Positions 48,702-57,694 of a stretch of 64,000 bases of DNA are shown piece after piece. The position numbers and the translations under genes are program-made. The DNA comes from an uncultured Flavobacteriaceae bacterium (lineage in GTDB: Bacteria > Bacteroidota > Bacteroidia > Flavobacteriales > Flavobacteriaceae), in assembly GCA_905479065.1 (NCBI GenBank), contig CAJQLB010000004.1, positions 62,001 to 126,000 on the forward strand, given 5' to 3'. Positions within the stretch are counted from its first letter, which is position 1. Every line of letters begins with the position of its first letter. The notes beneath the pieces are model-generated. The model had not been told where the DNA came from. It made no database searches and saw only the letters and a program-made list of their open reading frames with translations.

Positions 48702-49502
48702 TTAATTTCGCCTTCTACCTCGGTTATTTCTCATTTCCATCATCTTTCCTGCAATGGTCGTTTGATAGTCTTTTTTATTGATGATTTTACCTTTTTGAGG
48801 AGCTTCAATAGTTGACTTTTCTTGCGGATTCATCACTATTTTTGAACATAACATCGTGGTATTTCCAACATTAACTTCAAGAATGAGTCCAGGTAACCCC
48901 CAGTACTCCAAAGGCCCTTGACTAACTGGGATTTGCGGAGAATACCACGCGATGACTTCAGTTGTTTTAACGCTATCGTCCTCTTTCTGTGACATACTAC
49001 TCCATGAAAAATTGTACCATTCTAAATCTGCTACTGGGATTGTTGCCGTAGCTTTGAAACAAGTATAGTTTCCTATTTTTTTTGTTTCAGAACCCATACT
49101 CCACGCAATCTCTAATAACTTATCCTCTACTAAAAATTGTTTACCGTAAAATTCTTGACTTTGTAATAAGCTATTTGTCTTCACATTTTTGTATTGCTTT
49201 CCTGGAGAAAAGTTTTTACCCCACGAGTCTGTAGCACCTGACATAGCGTCTAATTTCTCGTCTTCTTCAAAAAAAGATTCTTCTTTATTGAATGTAAGGA
49301 TATAGGTTTTTTCCAAACGGTTTTTCAGTCCAGCTTGAATTTGTTTTTTCTGGGCCTCGCTCATGCGGGCTCCAAAGTTACCAAGATCCATGGTAGATTT
49401 TGAAAAATAAAAGGCCTTACCTTGAAAATCTTGAGACACAACATTTAGAGGTAATAACAGTATTAATAATGTAAAAATTGATAGTGACATCGCGCTTTTC
49501 AT
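48702..49502 (-). CDS. GLPGLI family protein
   Basis: 266 aa, signal peptide, and the defining motif in EYWGLPGLILEVNVGNTT. The family is named for this motif, occurs in Bacteroidota and has no established function; members often neighbour TonB-dependent-like receptors, as here. The mature start (FQGKAFYFSKSTMDLGNFG) is nearly the same as in the next gene upstream, so the two are paralogues from a tandem duplication. C-terminus is short and basic (RNNRGRRRN). Confidence 0.9.
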   Translation of the reverse strand: MKSAMSLSIFTLLILLLPLNVVSQDFQGKAFYFSKSTMDLGNFGARMSEAQKKQIQAGLKNRLEKTYILTFNKEESFFEEDEKLDAMSGATDSWGKNFSPGKQYKNVKTNSLLQSQEFYGKQFLVEDKLLEIAWSMGSETKKIGNYTCFKATATIPVADLEWYNFSWSSMSQKEDDSVKTTEVIAWYSPQIPVSQGPLEYWGLPGLILEVNVGNTTMLCSKIVMNPQEKSTIEAPQKGKIINKKDYQTTIAGKMMEMRNNRGRRRN

Positions 49503-49520
49503 GATATGGTTGGGTATTGG

Positions 49521-49560
49521 TTTTGTTCAACAAAATTAAAAAAATGTAAAACACTAGTGT
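49521..49560. promoter_or_regulatory. Palindromes around the promoter of the second GLPGLI gene
   Basis: TTTTGTT-C-AACAAAA (49521-49535) overlaps a TAATTTTG -7 box (49538-49531, minus strand), and the perfect 10-bp palindrome ACACTAGTGT (49551-49560) lies at about -33. Two palindromes on one promoter suggest binding of a dimeric regulator. Its identity is unknown. Confidence 0.4.
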
Positions 49561-49726
49561 CGTGTTTACGATAACATTAACATAGTACTATCGTTTGAAT
49601 TGGGTAATTAAATGATACATAGCTCTTAAAGAAAATCCTTAAGAGACGATTAATAAAATCAAAATTATTAGAAACTGTGATTAAGAATATTAAGTTTAAT
49701 ATCCCTGTGAATTGGTGTATTTCGTT

Positions 49727-50593
49727 CTACATTTTTATTTTTCCACCTCGACCACCTCGACCACCGTACATCTCTCTCATCTCTCTCATTTTTTTTGAAA
49801 CAATTTCCGTATACTCGGCCTGAGTGACTTCTTTACCTTTGGTTGGCCTTTTAATATCCTCTTTTTCTTCAGGGTTCATGACAATCTTTGAACACAGTAT
49901 GGTCGTCCTTCCTGCACTTACCTCTAAAATTAAACCAGGAAGCCCCCAGTACTCGCCAGGACCCTGGTTGATTGGGATTTGAGGAGTGTACCAAGCAGTA
50001 ACCTTTTGTTCTTTTGGAATTTCAATTTCGTCCATAGGATTGTTAGATGATTTTGTTGAGTCCTTTTCTTTACCTTCACGTCCTTTGCTTCTTCTGGCCG
50101 ACATAAAATCAGTATCATCTAATTTTTTTGTAGCAGTGGCTTTTATGGCTAAATATTGTCCAATCTGTTTAGTTTCAGTTGACATGATCCATTCCAATTT
50201 TTCTAAACTATCCTTCACCAAAAACTGTTTCCCAAAAAATTCATTCTCAACGATTAGTTTATTTTCTTTTATGTTTTTATACTCATTTCCGCCACCCATT
50301 GACATGCTAAAACCCCATCCTCTTCCACCACCAGGGGCCTCCAATTTTTCCTCTTCTTTATAAATGGACTCTTCTTTATTAAAGGTTAAAATAAATGTCT
50401 TTTCAAACATACCCTTCATTCTTTCTGCAATTTGCTTTTTCTGCTGCTCACTCATCTTGCCACCCCAACTACCCATGTCCATAGTAGACTTTGAGAAATA
50501 ATACGCTTTTCCTTGAAAATCTTTTTGTGCAAACGAGCCTATTGTAAATGATAAACAAACAAGTGACAATAATATTTTTAAATAATACTTCAT
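49727..50593 (-). CDS. GLPGLI family protein (paralogue)
   Basis: 288 aa with a signal peptide (MKYYLKILLSLVCLSFTIGSFAQ). EYWGLPGLILEVSAGRTT is the family motif, and the mature start FQGKAYYFSKSTMDMGSWG aligns with the neighbouring paralogue. Two insertions set it apart: a glycine-rich segment at about 90 (GGGRGWGFSMSMGGG) and a charged Ser/Lys segment at about 170 (RRSKGREGKEKDSTKSS). The C-terminus is Gly/Arg-rich (GGRGGRGGKIKM). A TATTTTTG box (50624-50617) lies 23 nt before its ATG. Confidence 0.9.
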   Translation of the reverse strand: MKYYLKILLSLVCLSFTIGSFAQKDFQGKAYYFSKSTMDMGSWGGKMSEQQKKQIAERMKGMFEKTFILTFNKEESIYKEEEKLEAPGGGRGWGFSMSMGGGNEYKNIKENKLIVENEFFGKQFLVKDSLEKLEWIMSTETKQIGQYLAIKATATKKLDDTDFMSARRSKGREGKEKDSTKSSNNPMDEIEIPKEQKVTAWYTPQIPINQGPGEYWGLPGLILEVSAGRTTILCSKIVMNPEEKEDIKRPTKGKEVTQAEYTEIVSKKMREMREMYGGRGGRGGKIKM

Positions 50594-50812
50594 GATAATG
50601 AGATTTGTGTTTTGGCCAAAAATAACTATTTTGTTAAGTAATAGACAGCTTTTAGTTCTTTTAGTTTAATGTGTTTTAGTTAAATTATTCTTAAACTATG
50701 TGCCAACTCATCTTTCCTTTTTTTTCAATATTCCCTCAAGGAGCTATAATCTTTTAACAGTAAAAATAAAATTACTCAAAAATAAATTGATTTTTGTACT
50801 TTTCAGTATCAT

Positions 50813-51592
50813 ATGAAAATCATCAATTATCTTTTTATTTTTATAAGTACATGGCTGTTTTCTCAAGACAGTATTCAAACTAATTTTGTAAAAAAAATTA
50901 GAATTGAACAAAACCAATTGGCGGCCATAGACAATTTTGGCAATTACTATTTCACAGACCTCAACACCATCGCCAAACAGGTAAAAACCAATGAATTTAT
51001 ATACAATAACATGCAATTGGGTGAAATAAGTTCCATAGATGCTTTTAATGCTTTAAAAACGACTGTCTTTTACAGAGATTTCAATACAGTCATTATCTTA
51101 GACAATCGTTTGTCTGAAATAATGAAAATTGATTTTAACCAAAACGTCCCATTTCGAAATATATCACATGTGTCAACCGGTTATGACACGACAATTTGGT
51201 GTTTTAATCAAGAAACACAAGAATTAGAGCTTTTTGATTATCGCAATAAAACGACTAGGGTGAAATCTTTTCCTGTAAATGACAATGCTATTGCCATGAT
51301 AAGTAATTACAATACCTGTTGGTTACTTACAGAAAATTATCTTTATCATTATAATTACTTTGGTAGTTTATTAAAAAAAATAGCTCATGATGGTTTTACA
51401 TCGATGAGAGAAAGTGACGGAAATCTTATTTTAAAAAAAGATGAGTTTTTACATTATTTAGACACAACTACAGAATTAATGACGCCAATTCAAGATCACA
51501 ATTTGTTAATAAAACAGTTTTTTGTAACGAATGAAACCTTGTATATTTACGATGATGAATTTCTTCATCAATATCAACTTATAAAGGAATAA
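50813..51592 (+). CDS. Secreted beta-propeller-like protein of unknown function
   Basis: 259 aa. N-terminal signal peptide (MKIINYLFIFISTWLFSQ). The mature protein repeats short beta units with the pattern 'ideas of variable, hydrophobic strand, turn with Asp/Asn' (LAAIDNFGNYYFTDL, TVIILDNRLSEIMKID, TIWCFNQETQELELFDYR, CWLLTENYLYHYNYFG), suggesting a beta-propeller. No catalytic residues are apparent. It is three bases upstream of the deoxynucleoside kinase gene and surely co-transcribed, although one product is exported and the other cytoplasmic. Confidence 0.8.
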   Translation: MKIINYLFIFISTWLFSQDSIQTNFVKKIRIEQNQLAAIDNFGNYYFTDLNTIAKQVKTNEFIYNNMQLGEISSIDAFNALKTTVFYRDFNTVIILDNRLSEIMKIDFNQNVPFRNISHVSTGYDTTIWCFNQETQELELFDYRNKTTRVKSFPVNDNAIAMISNYNTCWLLTENYLYHYNYFGSLLKKIAHDGFTSMRESDGNLILKKDEFLHYLDTTTELMTPIQDHNLLIKQFFVTNETLYIYDDEFLHQYQLIKE

Positions 51593-51595
51593 ATT

Positions 51596-52210
51596 ATGCA
51601 CGTTGCAATAGCAGGAAATATTGGCGCAGGAAAAACAACACTCACAAAATTACTAGCAAAACATTACAAATGGGAAGCTCAGTTAGAGGATGTAGTTGAT
51701 AATCCTTACCTAGATGATTTTTATAATCAAATGGAACGATGGAGTTTCAATTTGCAAGTATATTTTTTAAATAGCCGTTTCAGACAAGTCCTGCAAATTC
51801 ATCAAAGTGGAAAAGACATTATCCAAGACAGAACTATTTACGAGGACGCTCACATATTTGCACCAAATTTGCATGCCATGGGACTGATGACAAACCGTGA
51901 TTTTAATAATTATTCCTCCCTTTTTGAATTGATGGAGTCTTTAGTCAAAGGCCCAGATTTATTAATTTATTTAAGAAGTTCAATACCCAATCTAGTCAAT
52001 CAAATTCACAAACGTGGCCGAGACTACGAAAACTCAATAAGTATCGACTACTTAAGTCGATTAAACGAACGTTATGAAGCTTGGATTCATGGTTATGATA
52101 AAGGGAAGCTATTAATTATTGATGTTGACAAACTTGATTTTGTAGTTAATCCCGAGGACTTAGGAAATATCATAAACAAAATAGATGCAGAAATAAATGG
52201 CTTATTTTAG
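51596..52210 (+). CDS. Deoxynucleoside kinase
   Basis: 204 aa. P-loop GNIGAGKTTL at residues about 7-16, the substrate/catalytic segment QDRTIYEDAHIFA, and the lid with arginines in HKRGRDYENSI are the deoxyribonucleoside kinase family marks. It phosphorylates deoxyadenosine, deoxyguanosine or related nucleosides for salvage; which one cannot be told. Second gene of the pair starting at 50813. Confidence 0.9.
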   Translation: MHVAIAGNIGAGKTTLTKLLAKHYKWEAQLEDVVDNPYLDDFYNQMERWSFNLQVYFLNSRFRQVLQIHQSGKDIIQDRTIYEDAHIFAPNLHAMGLMTNRDFNNYSSLFELMESLVKGPDLLIYLRSSIPNLVNQIHKRGRDYENSISIDYLSRLNERYEAWIHGYDKGKLLIIDVDKLDFVVNPEDLGNIINKIDAEINGLF

Positions 52211-52403
52211 TTCGTTTAGATCAATTCTTTATTTTTGAAATCGCATCTCAATAAACATGACATTTTAGTGATTATTTGTGCGTAATATTACTGTTTTTTG
52301 AGCTATCACTACTTCAAAAAATATCAATTTTAGCCCTTTATTAACGTGATTTAATCTGGTATAGATTTCTTATATTAGGTGGCGAAAACAAGACTATTTT
52401 ATT

Positions 52404-54935
52404 ATGCCATTAAACACTAAAAAAGAAATAATTACCCTGTTAAGTATTTTTCTAAGTTACTCATCTTTATACTCTCAAAATGAAACAACTCGTCAAACTC
52501 CAAAAGCAAATTACCGACAGGCTGCAAAATATTCCCCTAAACAACTAGGGAAGCTCGTACATTCAACCTCAGTGCGTCCACATTGGTTAAAAAATGGAAA
52601 TCGCTTTTGGTATCAATACAAAACGACTGATGGCTCAAATTACTACCTTGTAGATGCAGACAAAGGTATTCGCACAAAGCTTTTTGATAATGCTAAAATG
52701 GCTCAGTGGCTTACTGAAATCACCAAAGATCCTTATGATGCGCAACATTTACCACGATTTAATTTCAAATTTGTTAAAAATGAGTCTGCTATAAGATTTA
52801 GAGTAACAGCTACTGAAGAGGTCTTGTCTAAAGAAGAAGAAAAAATCACAAGCAAAACAGACACAACATTGTCAAAACAAAAGAATCATAAATCTAAAAT
52901 GGTAAAAAAGACTTACCATTTTGAGTACAAGCTTGGAAGCAGTAATCTTACAGTGATTGATAACAAAAAAGAGGAGAAAAAGGAATGGGAAAAATGGGCT
53001 AATATTGCTCCAGATAGCTCTATCGTCATATTTTCAAAAAACTTTAATTTATTCTGGATGGATAAAGAAAATTTTTTAAAAGTAGTAAAAGATGATAAGG
53101 ACTCTACAATTGTTGAACATCAATGGACCTCCGACGGAGAAGAGAATTACAGCTATGGTGGCGCTCGTAGAGGTGAAAATAATGAAGACAAAGAGAAAAA
53201 TAAAAACGACAGGAAAGGAGTTCGTGTAATATGGTCACATAATTCGAAAAAATTTGTTTTTCAAAAAACAGATTCACGTCATATTAAAGATTTGTGGGTT
53301 GTCAATTCAACTGCAAACAAAAGACCCACTTTGGAAACTTACAAGTATCATATGCCAGGAGAAAATGAGTATTACAAGACAGAATTATTGATTTTTGATG
53401 CCATCTCCAAAGACATTAAAAAAATTACCCTAGACACCATCAAACAACAAAGTATCTCTGTTTATCGTGAACCAAGAAAAAAGTCAAACATGGATGATGA
53501 TTTCCAGCCTTCGTTATTGTTATCAAAAAAAGATCACGTTTATTTCAGCTCCATAAGTAGAGACCGTAAAAAGTTAGATATCTGTGTTGCTGATATGAGC
53601 ACAGGAGTTGTCAAAACATTAATTGAAGAACGTTTTAACACCTATATTGAAACACGCCCCTTAGTTCTTCTAAATAATGAAACTGAAATGTTGCACTGGG
53701 CTGAACGCTCTGGTTGGGCTCACTATTATCTCTATGACATATCCGGAAATTTGAAAAATCAAATAACCAGAGGGGCATATCATGTTGAAAATGCTATTGG
53801 TATAAACGAAAAGTCACGTACGTTATACTTTACAGCTCATGGAATACCAAAAAATCAAGATCCCTATTTCGAGCACATATATAAGATTAACTTAAACGGT
53901 ACAGGCTTGAAAGCACTGAATTCAGGAGATTATAATACAAGTACAAGTATGTCTGATTCTAATGAGTTTTTTGTAAATAATTACTCACGAGTTAATACCA
54001 CTCCAAAATCAGAATTAAGAAATAATGCCGGTACTGTTATTATGCAATTAGAAACAGCGGATCTGTCACAACTTATGGCTTCGGGATATCACTTCCCAGA
54101 ACCTTTCAAAGCTAAAGCAGATGATGGTATTACAGATATTTACGGTGTCATGTATAAACCTTTTGATTTTGATGAAACAAAAATCTATCCTCTACTGGAA
54201 TATGTATACCCTGGCCCTCAAACTGAAGCAGTAAATAAATCTTTTTCAGTAAGAATGGATCGCTTAGATCGTATGGCACAGTTAGGGTTTGTGGTAATTA
54301 CATTAGGAAATCGAGGGGGGCATCCAGACCGTTCAAAATGGTACCATAATTACGGTTATGGAAATCTAAGAGATTATGGTTTGGCAGATAAGAAATATGT
54401 TGCTGAACAATTAGCCAATAAGCACGATTATATTGACATTGATAAAGTTGGTATTTATGGCCATTCGGGAGGTGGGTTTATGTCAACTGCAGCAATGCTC
54501 GTTTATCCTGATTTTTTCAAAGCAGCCGTTTCATCAGCAGGTAATCATGATAATAACATTTACAATAGTTGGTGGAGTGAGACTCACCATGGCGTTAAGG
54601 AGGAAATGGATGACGATGGCAATATTAAATATAAATATATTATTGACGACAATCAGTCCTTGGCCAAAAATTTAAAAGGAAATCTCATGCTAGTTCACGG
54701 AGATGTCGATAATAACGTTCACCCAGGAGGTACTATTAGAATGGCTAATGAACTTATTAAAGCGAACAAACGTTTCAACTTTATGATCATGCCCGGGCAG
54801 CGTCACGGATTTGGGGGCATGACAGAATATTCGTTTTGGTTAAGAGCTGATCATTTTAGTAAATACTTACTTGAGAAAGAAGCAACTGATATTGATATTA
54901 CAGAAATGAATAGAGATCAGCCTCAAAATAATTAA
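52404..54935 (+). CDS. S9-family prolyl oligopeptidase / dipeptidyl-peptidase
   Basis: 843 aa with an N-terminal hydrophobic segment that looks like a signal sequence (TLLSIFLSYSSLYSQ). Residues about 60-560 form a beta-propeller with a charged insert at about 250-290. The C-terminal alpha/beta hydrolase has Ser688 in GHSGGGF, Asp in HGDVDNNVHPGG and His in GQRHGFGG. LEYVYPGPQ and HNYGYGNLRDYG are typical of DPP-IV-like members. Probably a periplasmic peptidase. Ends at a strong terminator. Confidence 0.93.
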   Translation: MPLNTKKEIITLLSIFLSYSSLYSQNETTRQTPKANYRQAAKYSPKQLGKLVHSTSVRPHWLKNGNRFWYQYKTTDGSNYYLVDADKGIRTKLFDNAKMAQWLTEITKDPYDAQHLPRFNFKFVKNESAIRFRVTATEEVLSKEEEKITSKTDTTLSKQKNHKSKMVKKTYHFEYKLGSSNLTVIDNKKEEKKEWEKWANIAPDSSIVIFSKNFNLFWMDKENFLKVVKDDKDSTIVEHQWTSDGEENYSYGGARRGENNEDKEKNKNDRKGVRVIWSHNSKKFVFQKTDSRHIKDLWVVNSTANKRPTLETYKYHMPGENEYYKTELLIFDAISKDIKKITLDTIKQQSISVYREPRKKSNMDDDFQPSLLLSKKDHVYFSSISRDRKKLDICVADMSTGVVKTLIEERFNTYIETRPLVLLNNETEMLHWAERSGWAHYYLYDISGNLKNQITRGAYHVENAIGINEKSRTLYFTAHGIPKNQDPYFEHIYKINLNGTGLKALNSGDYNTSTSMSDSNEFFVNNYSRVNTTPKSELRNNAGTVIMQLETADLSQLMASGYHFPEPFKAKADDGITDIYGVMYKPFDFDETKIYPLLEYVYPGPQTEAVNKSFSVRMDRLDRMAQLGFVVITLGNRGGHPDRSKWYHNYGYGNLRDYGLADKKYVAEQLANKHDYIDIDKVGIYGHSGGGFMSTAAMLVYPDFFKAAVSSAGNHDNNIYNSWWSETHHGVKEEMDDDGNIKYKYIIDDNQSLAKNLKGNLMLVHGDVDNNVHPGGTIRMANELIKANKRFNFMIMPGQRHGFGGMTEYSFWLRADHFSKYLLEKEATDIDITEMNRDQPQNN

Positions 54936-54952
54936 ACTTGATGTATACAAAT

Positions 54953-54984
54953 AAAAAACCACGCTTTAAAGGCGTGGTTTTTTT
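54953..54984. terminator. Bidirectional terminator between the S9 peptidase and the pyrophosphatase
   Basis: AACCACGC, 7-nt loop, GCGTGGTT, flanked by A and T runs, between converging genes. Confidence 0.85.
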
Positions 54985-55002
54985 ATAAATACATTAAAGC
55001 TT

Positions 55003-57453
55003 TTAATTTTCTGGCATCACTTCTTCAATTTCTTTTTCAACCATAATTGTGTTTTCAGTTAAAGTAACTTTTACATTATCTAGACCTTCCAACTTTTCTG
55101 TAACCTCTTCATCTGAACCCTCAAAAACCTCATACTTCGTCTCTGTTTTTCCATTTTCTGTGGAGATTGTGGTTACTGTTGCTTTGACACTTCCATCATC
55201 ATTTTTTATTTTTTCTACTTTAATTTCCTTAGATATATCAGCCTGCCCACTTAACATGGCTGTAGCCTCTTCATTGGCATGCCCTCCTAAGATGGGAGCT
55301 ATAACTAACCCTATTAAACACGTAAGTTTAATTAGAATATTCATAGATGGCCCAGAAGTATCTTTAAATGGGTCACCAACAGTATCTCCAGTCACTGCTG
55401 CTTTGTGTGCCTCAGAACCTTTATAAGTCATTTCTCCATTAATCTCAACACCTGCTTCAAAAGATTTTTTAGCATTGTCCCATGCACCTCCAGCATTATT
55501 TTGGAAGATTGCCCATAGTACACCAGAAACTGTGACACCTGCCATATAACCACCTAACATTTCTGCTATGGCCTGATTATCCATCCCAAACAACATTGGT
55601 ACAAAGGCAATGACTAACGGGAATCCAATAGTCAACAGACCAGGTAACATCATTTCTTTTAAAGATGCTTGTGTAGAAATTGCCACACACTTATCGTATT
55701 CAGGTTTTCCAGTTCCTTCCATAATTCCGGCAATATCTCTAAACTGACGACGTACTTCTTCTACCATTTCCATAGCAGCTTTACCTACAGCATTCATTGC
55801 CAAAGCAGAGAATACTACTGGGACCATACCACCCACAAATAACATGGCTAATACTGGTGCTTTAAATATATTAATTCCATCTATTCCTGTAAATGTTACA
55901 TACGCTGCGAATAATGCCAATGATGTTAATGCAGCAGAAGCAATAGCAAAACCTTTACCTGTAGCTGCTGTTGTATTACCAACTGAATCTAAAATATCTG
56001 TTCGTTCTCTAACTATAGGTTCTTGTTCGCTCATTTCAGCAATACCACCTGCATTATCAGATATTGGTCCAAAAGCATCAATTGCTAATTGCATGGCAGT
56101 TGTAGCCATCATGGCAGAAGCAGCTAATGCGACACCATAAAATCCTGCTAATGCATAAGATCCCCAAATCGCACCGGCAAATAACAATACTGATGGGAAC
56201 GTAGATATCATTCCTGTTGCAAGACCAGCAATAATGTTTGTGCCTGCACCGGTACTAGATTGTTGTACAATATTTAAAATTGGTTTTTTACCTAAACCAG
56301 TATAATATTCAGTAACAGAAGAAATCACAGCTCCTACAAATAAACCAACTAAGGTTGCATAGAATACACGCATTGCGGAAATTTCTTGTAATCCTTCTCC
56401 GAAAAAGTTCATTTGCATTGTTTCTGGCAACATCCATGTTACTAATATAAAACATGCAGCAGCAACTAAAGCAATAGATGTCCAGTTACCAATATTTAAA
56501 GCGCCCATGACCTGAGCTTCTTTAGCATCATTACTCTTTATTTTAACTAACACAGTCCCTATGATAGAGATGATGATTCCTGCACCAGCAATTGCCATTG
56601 GTAATAATATTGGGCCAATCCCTCCAAAACCATATTCAGAAATATTTCCACCCATGTCTTTAATCACATAATTACCAAGTACCATGGCAGCAAGGACAGT
56701 TGCTACGTATGATCCAAATAAATCGGCACCCATACCTGCAACATCCCCGACGTTGTCACCAACGTTATCTGCAATAGTCGCTGGATTTCTTGGATCATCT
56801 TCTGGGATTCCAGCTTCAACTTTTCCAACTAAATCGGCACCAACATCCGCAGCTTTAGTATAAATACCACCACCTACTCTTGCAAATAAGGCAATTGATT
56901 CGGCACCTAATGAAAACCCAGCTAGGGTTTCTAACACTAGAGTCATATCATCTGTATTTGTCCAACCTTCTGGCATAAATATGAACTTGTAAAATATAAT
57001 AAAGAATGCTGTTAATCCTAATACCGCCAAACCAGCAACACCAAGACCCATTACAGTTCCACCACCAAAAGATATTTTTAAGGCTTTTGGCAAACTAGTT
57101 CGTGCAGCTTGAGTTGTTCTGACATTTGTTTTAGTTGCGATTTTCATTCCTATATTTCCTGCAAAAGCAGAAAAAATTGCACCGCAGACAAAAGCAATTA
57201 CAATTAAATAACTAGTAGTTGGTACAAAGTAGGCTACTACTGTTAGTAGTAAACTAACTATGACTACAAATATTGAAAGCAATCTATATTCGGCATTTAA
57301 GAATGCCAAGGCCCCTTCATAAATGTGGTCTGAAATTTCTTTCATTTTACCATCTCCTGCGTCTTGTTTCATTACCCAATTTTGCTTGACTATCATGTAG
57401 ATTAGTCCTAATAACGCCAAAGCTATTGGCATGTAAATCATCAGTGATTCCAT
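55003..57453 (-). CDS. hppA: Membrane-bound ion-pumping pyrophosphatase with C-terminal extension
   Basis: Couples pyrophosphate hydrolysis to Na+ or H+ export. 816 aa, about 16 transmembrane helices. Active-site loops are intact: [31 protein letters not shown] (shown in parts elsewhere), [17 protein letters not shown] and [24 protein letters not shown] has Ala where K+-independent enzymes have Lys, so this should be the K+-dependent type. The last helix ends near residue 724. Then come 92 extra, mostly acidic residues ([17 protein letters not shown] onward) absent from typical 670-730-aa enzymes. Na+ versus H+ cannot be decided. Confidence 0.94.
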   Translation of the reverse strand: MESLMIYMPIALALLGLIYMIVKQNWVMKQDAGDGKMKEISDHIYEGALAFLNAEYRLLSIFVVIVSLLLTVVAYFVPTTSYLIVIAFVCGAIFSAFAGNIGMKIATKTNVRTTQAARTSLPKALKISFGGGTVMGLGVAGLAVLGLTAFFIIFYKFIFMPEGWTNTDDMTLVLETLAGFSLGAESIALFARVGGGIYTKAADVGADLVGKVEAGIPEDDPRNPATIADNVGDNVGDVAGMGADLFGSYVATVLAAMVLGNYVIKDMGGNISEYGFGGIGPILLPMAIAGAGIIISIIGTVLVKIKSNDAKEAQVMGALNIGNWTSIALVAAACFILVTWMLPETMQMNFFGEGLQEISAMRVFYATLVGLFVGAVISSVTEYYTGLGKKPILNIVQQSSTGAGTNIIAGLATGMISTFPSVLLFAGAIWGSYALAGFYGVALAASAMMATTAMQLAIDAFGPISDNAGGIAEMSEQEPIVRERTDILDSVGNTTAATGKGFAIASAALTSLALFAAYVTFTGIDGINIFKAPVLAMLFVGGMVPVVFSALAMNAVGKAAMEMVEEVRRQFRDIAGIMEGTGKPEYDKCVAISTQASLKEMMLPGLLTIGFPLVIAFVPMLFGMDNQAIAEMLGGYMAGVTVSGVLWAIFQNNAGGAWDNAKKSFEAGVEINGEMTYKGSEAHKAAVTGDTVGDPFKDTSGPSMNILIKLTCLIGLVIAPILGGHANEEATAMLSGQADISKEIKVEKIKNDDGSVKATVTTISTENGKTETKYEVFEGSDEEVTEKLEGLDNVKVTLTENTIMVEKEIEEVMPEN

Positions 57454-57485
57454 ATGTTTATTGTTAGATTAGTTTTTAACGTGTG

Positions 57486-57493
57486 CAAAAATA
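57486..57493 (-). promoter_or_regulatory. Promoter -7 box of hppA
   Basis: TATTTTTG on the minus strand, an exact TAnnTTTG match 32 nt before the hppA ATG. The -33 element is not clear. Confidence 0.45.
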
Positions 57494-57694
57494 GTAAAAT
57501 CAATATTAATAGGAAATTCTTTTTAAGCGAATTTATAAAGGGGGCTATTTAGAATGTTATTAAACTAAAAACAACGCTTGTAAATAATTTTTAGACAAAG
57601 TCTAACCGAATTGATATTGACACAAAAATAAATTAACTTCGTTCAAACAGAAACTCAATTATTCACTTTGAGTAATTAGTACAAAATCACAATT

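Noticed and set aside
50744-51016. 90-aa minus-strand frame opposite the secreted protein gene
   Set aside because: Antisense shadow of a better-supported gene with a signal peptide; no recognisable features of its own.
55049-56140. Plus-strand frames opposite the pyrophosphatase gene
   Set aside because: Composition mirrors the antisense of a long hydrophobic gene; no start context or motifs.
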